Shown: positions 4,592 to 5,203 of the stretch, one piece after another | Position numbering within the stretch: position 1 is the stretch's first letter | How the letters are laid out: the number at the start of each line of letters is the position of its first letter | DNA from: Candidatus Staskawiczbacteria bacterium | Lineage (GTDB): Bacteria; Patescibacteriota; Minisyncoccia; Minisyncoccales; Staskawiczbacteraceae | Assembly: GCA_026395275.1 (NCBI GenBank) | Contig: JAPLZA010000091.1 | Span: 593 to 5,795, forward strand | Direction of reading: 5' to 3' | Length of the DNA: 5,203 nt | Translations under genes and position numbers: made by a program | The notes under the pieces: model-generated | Told to the model about the DNA's origin: nothing | Seen by the model: the letters and a program-made list of their open reading frames with translations, nothing else | The model's database searches: none

Positions 4592-5203
4592 ATGTTTACT
4601 AATTTTAAAAGAGTTTTAAATTTTGCAGTTAAAGATTTCAGCAGAAACAAAGGAATATCAATTGCCGCAATTTTTGTTTTGGTTATTACAACAATGATTG
4701 TGACAGGGCTTTTATTGTTTCACAGTATGACAGCTTATTTAACATCTCAGGTTCAGAATAAAATTGATATAACAGCTTACTTTAAAGATGGCACCAAAGA
4801 GCAAGATATTTTAGACGTAAAAGATAGAATTTCTAAAATGGTGCCGAACATAAAAGATATTGAATATGTCTCCAAGGATCAGGCGCTAGCTTCTTTTAAT
4901 GCAATACACAAAGATAACGAAATTTTAGCCCAGGCGTTGCAGGAGGTTGGCAAAAATCCTCTTCCGGCGTCTTTAAATTTTATAACCAATGGTGAGCCTT
5001 CTCAATATGCGCAGATTGCCAACATATTAAAAACATCTGATTTCGGTGACTTAATTGACAGTGTTGATTTTTCTCAAAAAAAAGATATCATTGAAAAAGT
5101 TTATTCTATTACTTCTAACGTAAATACTTTTGGATTTTCGCTTGAAATAATTTTAATTCTTGTTGCTATATTGGTTGTATATAATACCGTAAAACTTGTA
5201 ATA
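4592..5203 (+). CDS. ftsX: Cell division protein FtsX, N-terminal part (cut by window edge)
   Basis: The first 204 codons are present and the frame is still open at the last base. FtsX is the membrane subunit of FtsEX: its extracytoplasmic loop binds hydrolases or their adaptors, and its cytoplasmic parts contact FtsE. Visible are a basic cytoplasmic N-terminus (1-21, with FKRVLNFAVKDFSRNK), transmembrane helix 1 (about 22-43), a large extracytoplasmic domain (about 47-178) and the start of helix 2 (about 180-204). The ECD carries the family-typical NPLPAS (122-127) and an upstream S-K-D-Q-A-L-A-S-F (94-102) resembling the 'vsKeeAl..f' region of known FtsX proteins. The second half, with helices 3 and 4, should lie beyond the window. 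The start is three bases after ftsE. Confidence 0.93.
   Translation, partial: MFTNFKRVLNFAVKDFSRNKGISIAAIFVLVITTMIVTGLLLFHSMTAYLTSQVQNKIDITAYFKDGTKEQDILDVKDRISKMVPNIKDIEYVSKDQALASFNAIHKDNEILAQALQEVGKNPLPASLNFITNGEPSQYAQIANILKTSDFGDLIDSVDFSQKKDIIEKVYSITSNVNTFGFSLEIILILVAILVVYNTVKLVI

Noticed and set aside
4459..4650. Minus-strand open frame across the ftsE-ftsX junction
   Set aside because: It overlaps two well supported genes and has no recognisable features.

Overview
The window looks like chromosomal DNA from a Candidate Phyla Radiation (Patescibacteria) bacterium, most likely of the Parcubacteria group. The reasons are the A+T-rich, lysine- and AGA-rich coding sequence, a large Cys-rich protein of a type I associate with these genomes, tRNA genes without an encoded CCA end, start codons with no recognisable Shine-Dalgarno sequence, and a compact prfB / ftsE / ftsX neighbourhood. 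UGA appears to be a true stop here, because a release factor 2 gene with its classic in-frame UGA frameshift site is present. That argues against the UGA=Gly lineages (Gracilibacteria/Absconditabacteria). The lineage assignment is an inference.

Layout. At the left edge a possible 31-residue membrane peptide (18-113, minus) diverges from an ftsB/divIC-like division gene (146-559, plus). Two tRNA genes follow, Gly(CCC) at 577-647 and Thr(CGT) at 657-727, then a T-rich tract. Next is prfB (795-1860), which must be read through a +1 frameshift at CTT-TGA-C (852-858). Then come a 593-residue cysteine-rich protein with duplicated zinc-finger-like ends (1882-3663), a 63-residue helix-turn-helix protein (3703-3894), ftsE (3896-4588) and the first 204 codons of ftsX (4592 to the right edge).

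How the genes fit together. FtsB, FtsE and FtsX all belong to the division machinery: FtsB is a septal scaffold, and FtsEX is an ABC-type complex that controls peptidoglycan hydrolysis at the septum. prfB next to ftsEX is a familiar bacterial neighbourhood. The Cys-rich gene and the HTH gene sit between prfB and ftsE.

The most interesting feature is a pair of near-identical palindromic repeats (1851-1876 and 3675-3700; 23 of 26 bases identical, all three differences C/T transitions). They bracket the Cys-rich gene and lie immediately in front of its start codon and that of the HTH gene. The bracketed gene also has distinct arginine codon use (18 of 28 Arg codons are CGN, against 7 of 39 in the neighbouring genes). 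Two readings are possible and not exclusive: the Cys-rich gene arrived as a cassette that duplicated the junction, or the palindrome is a shared operator/promoter, perhaps bound by the adjacent HTH protein, that co-regulates the Cys-rich gene and the HTH-ftsEX unit.
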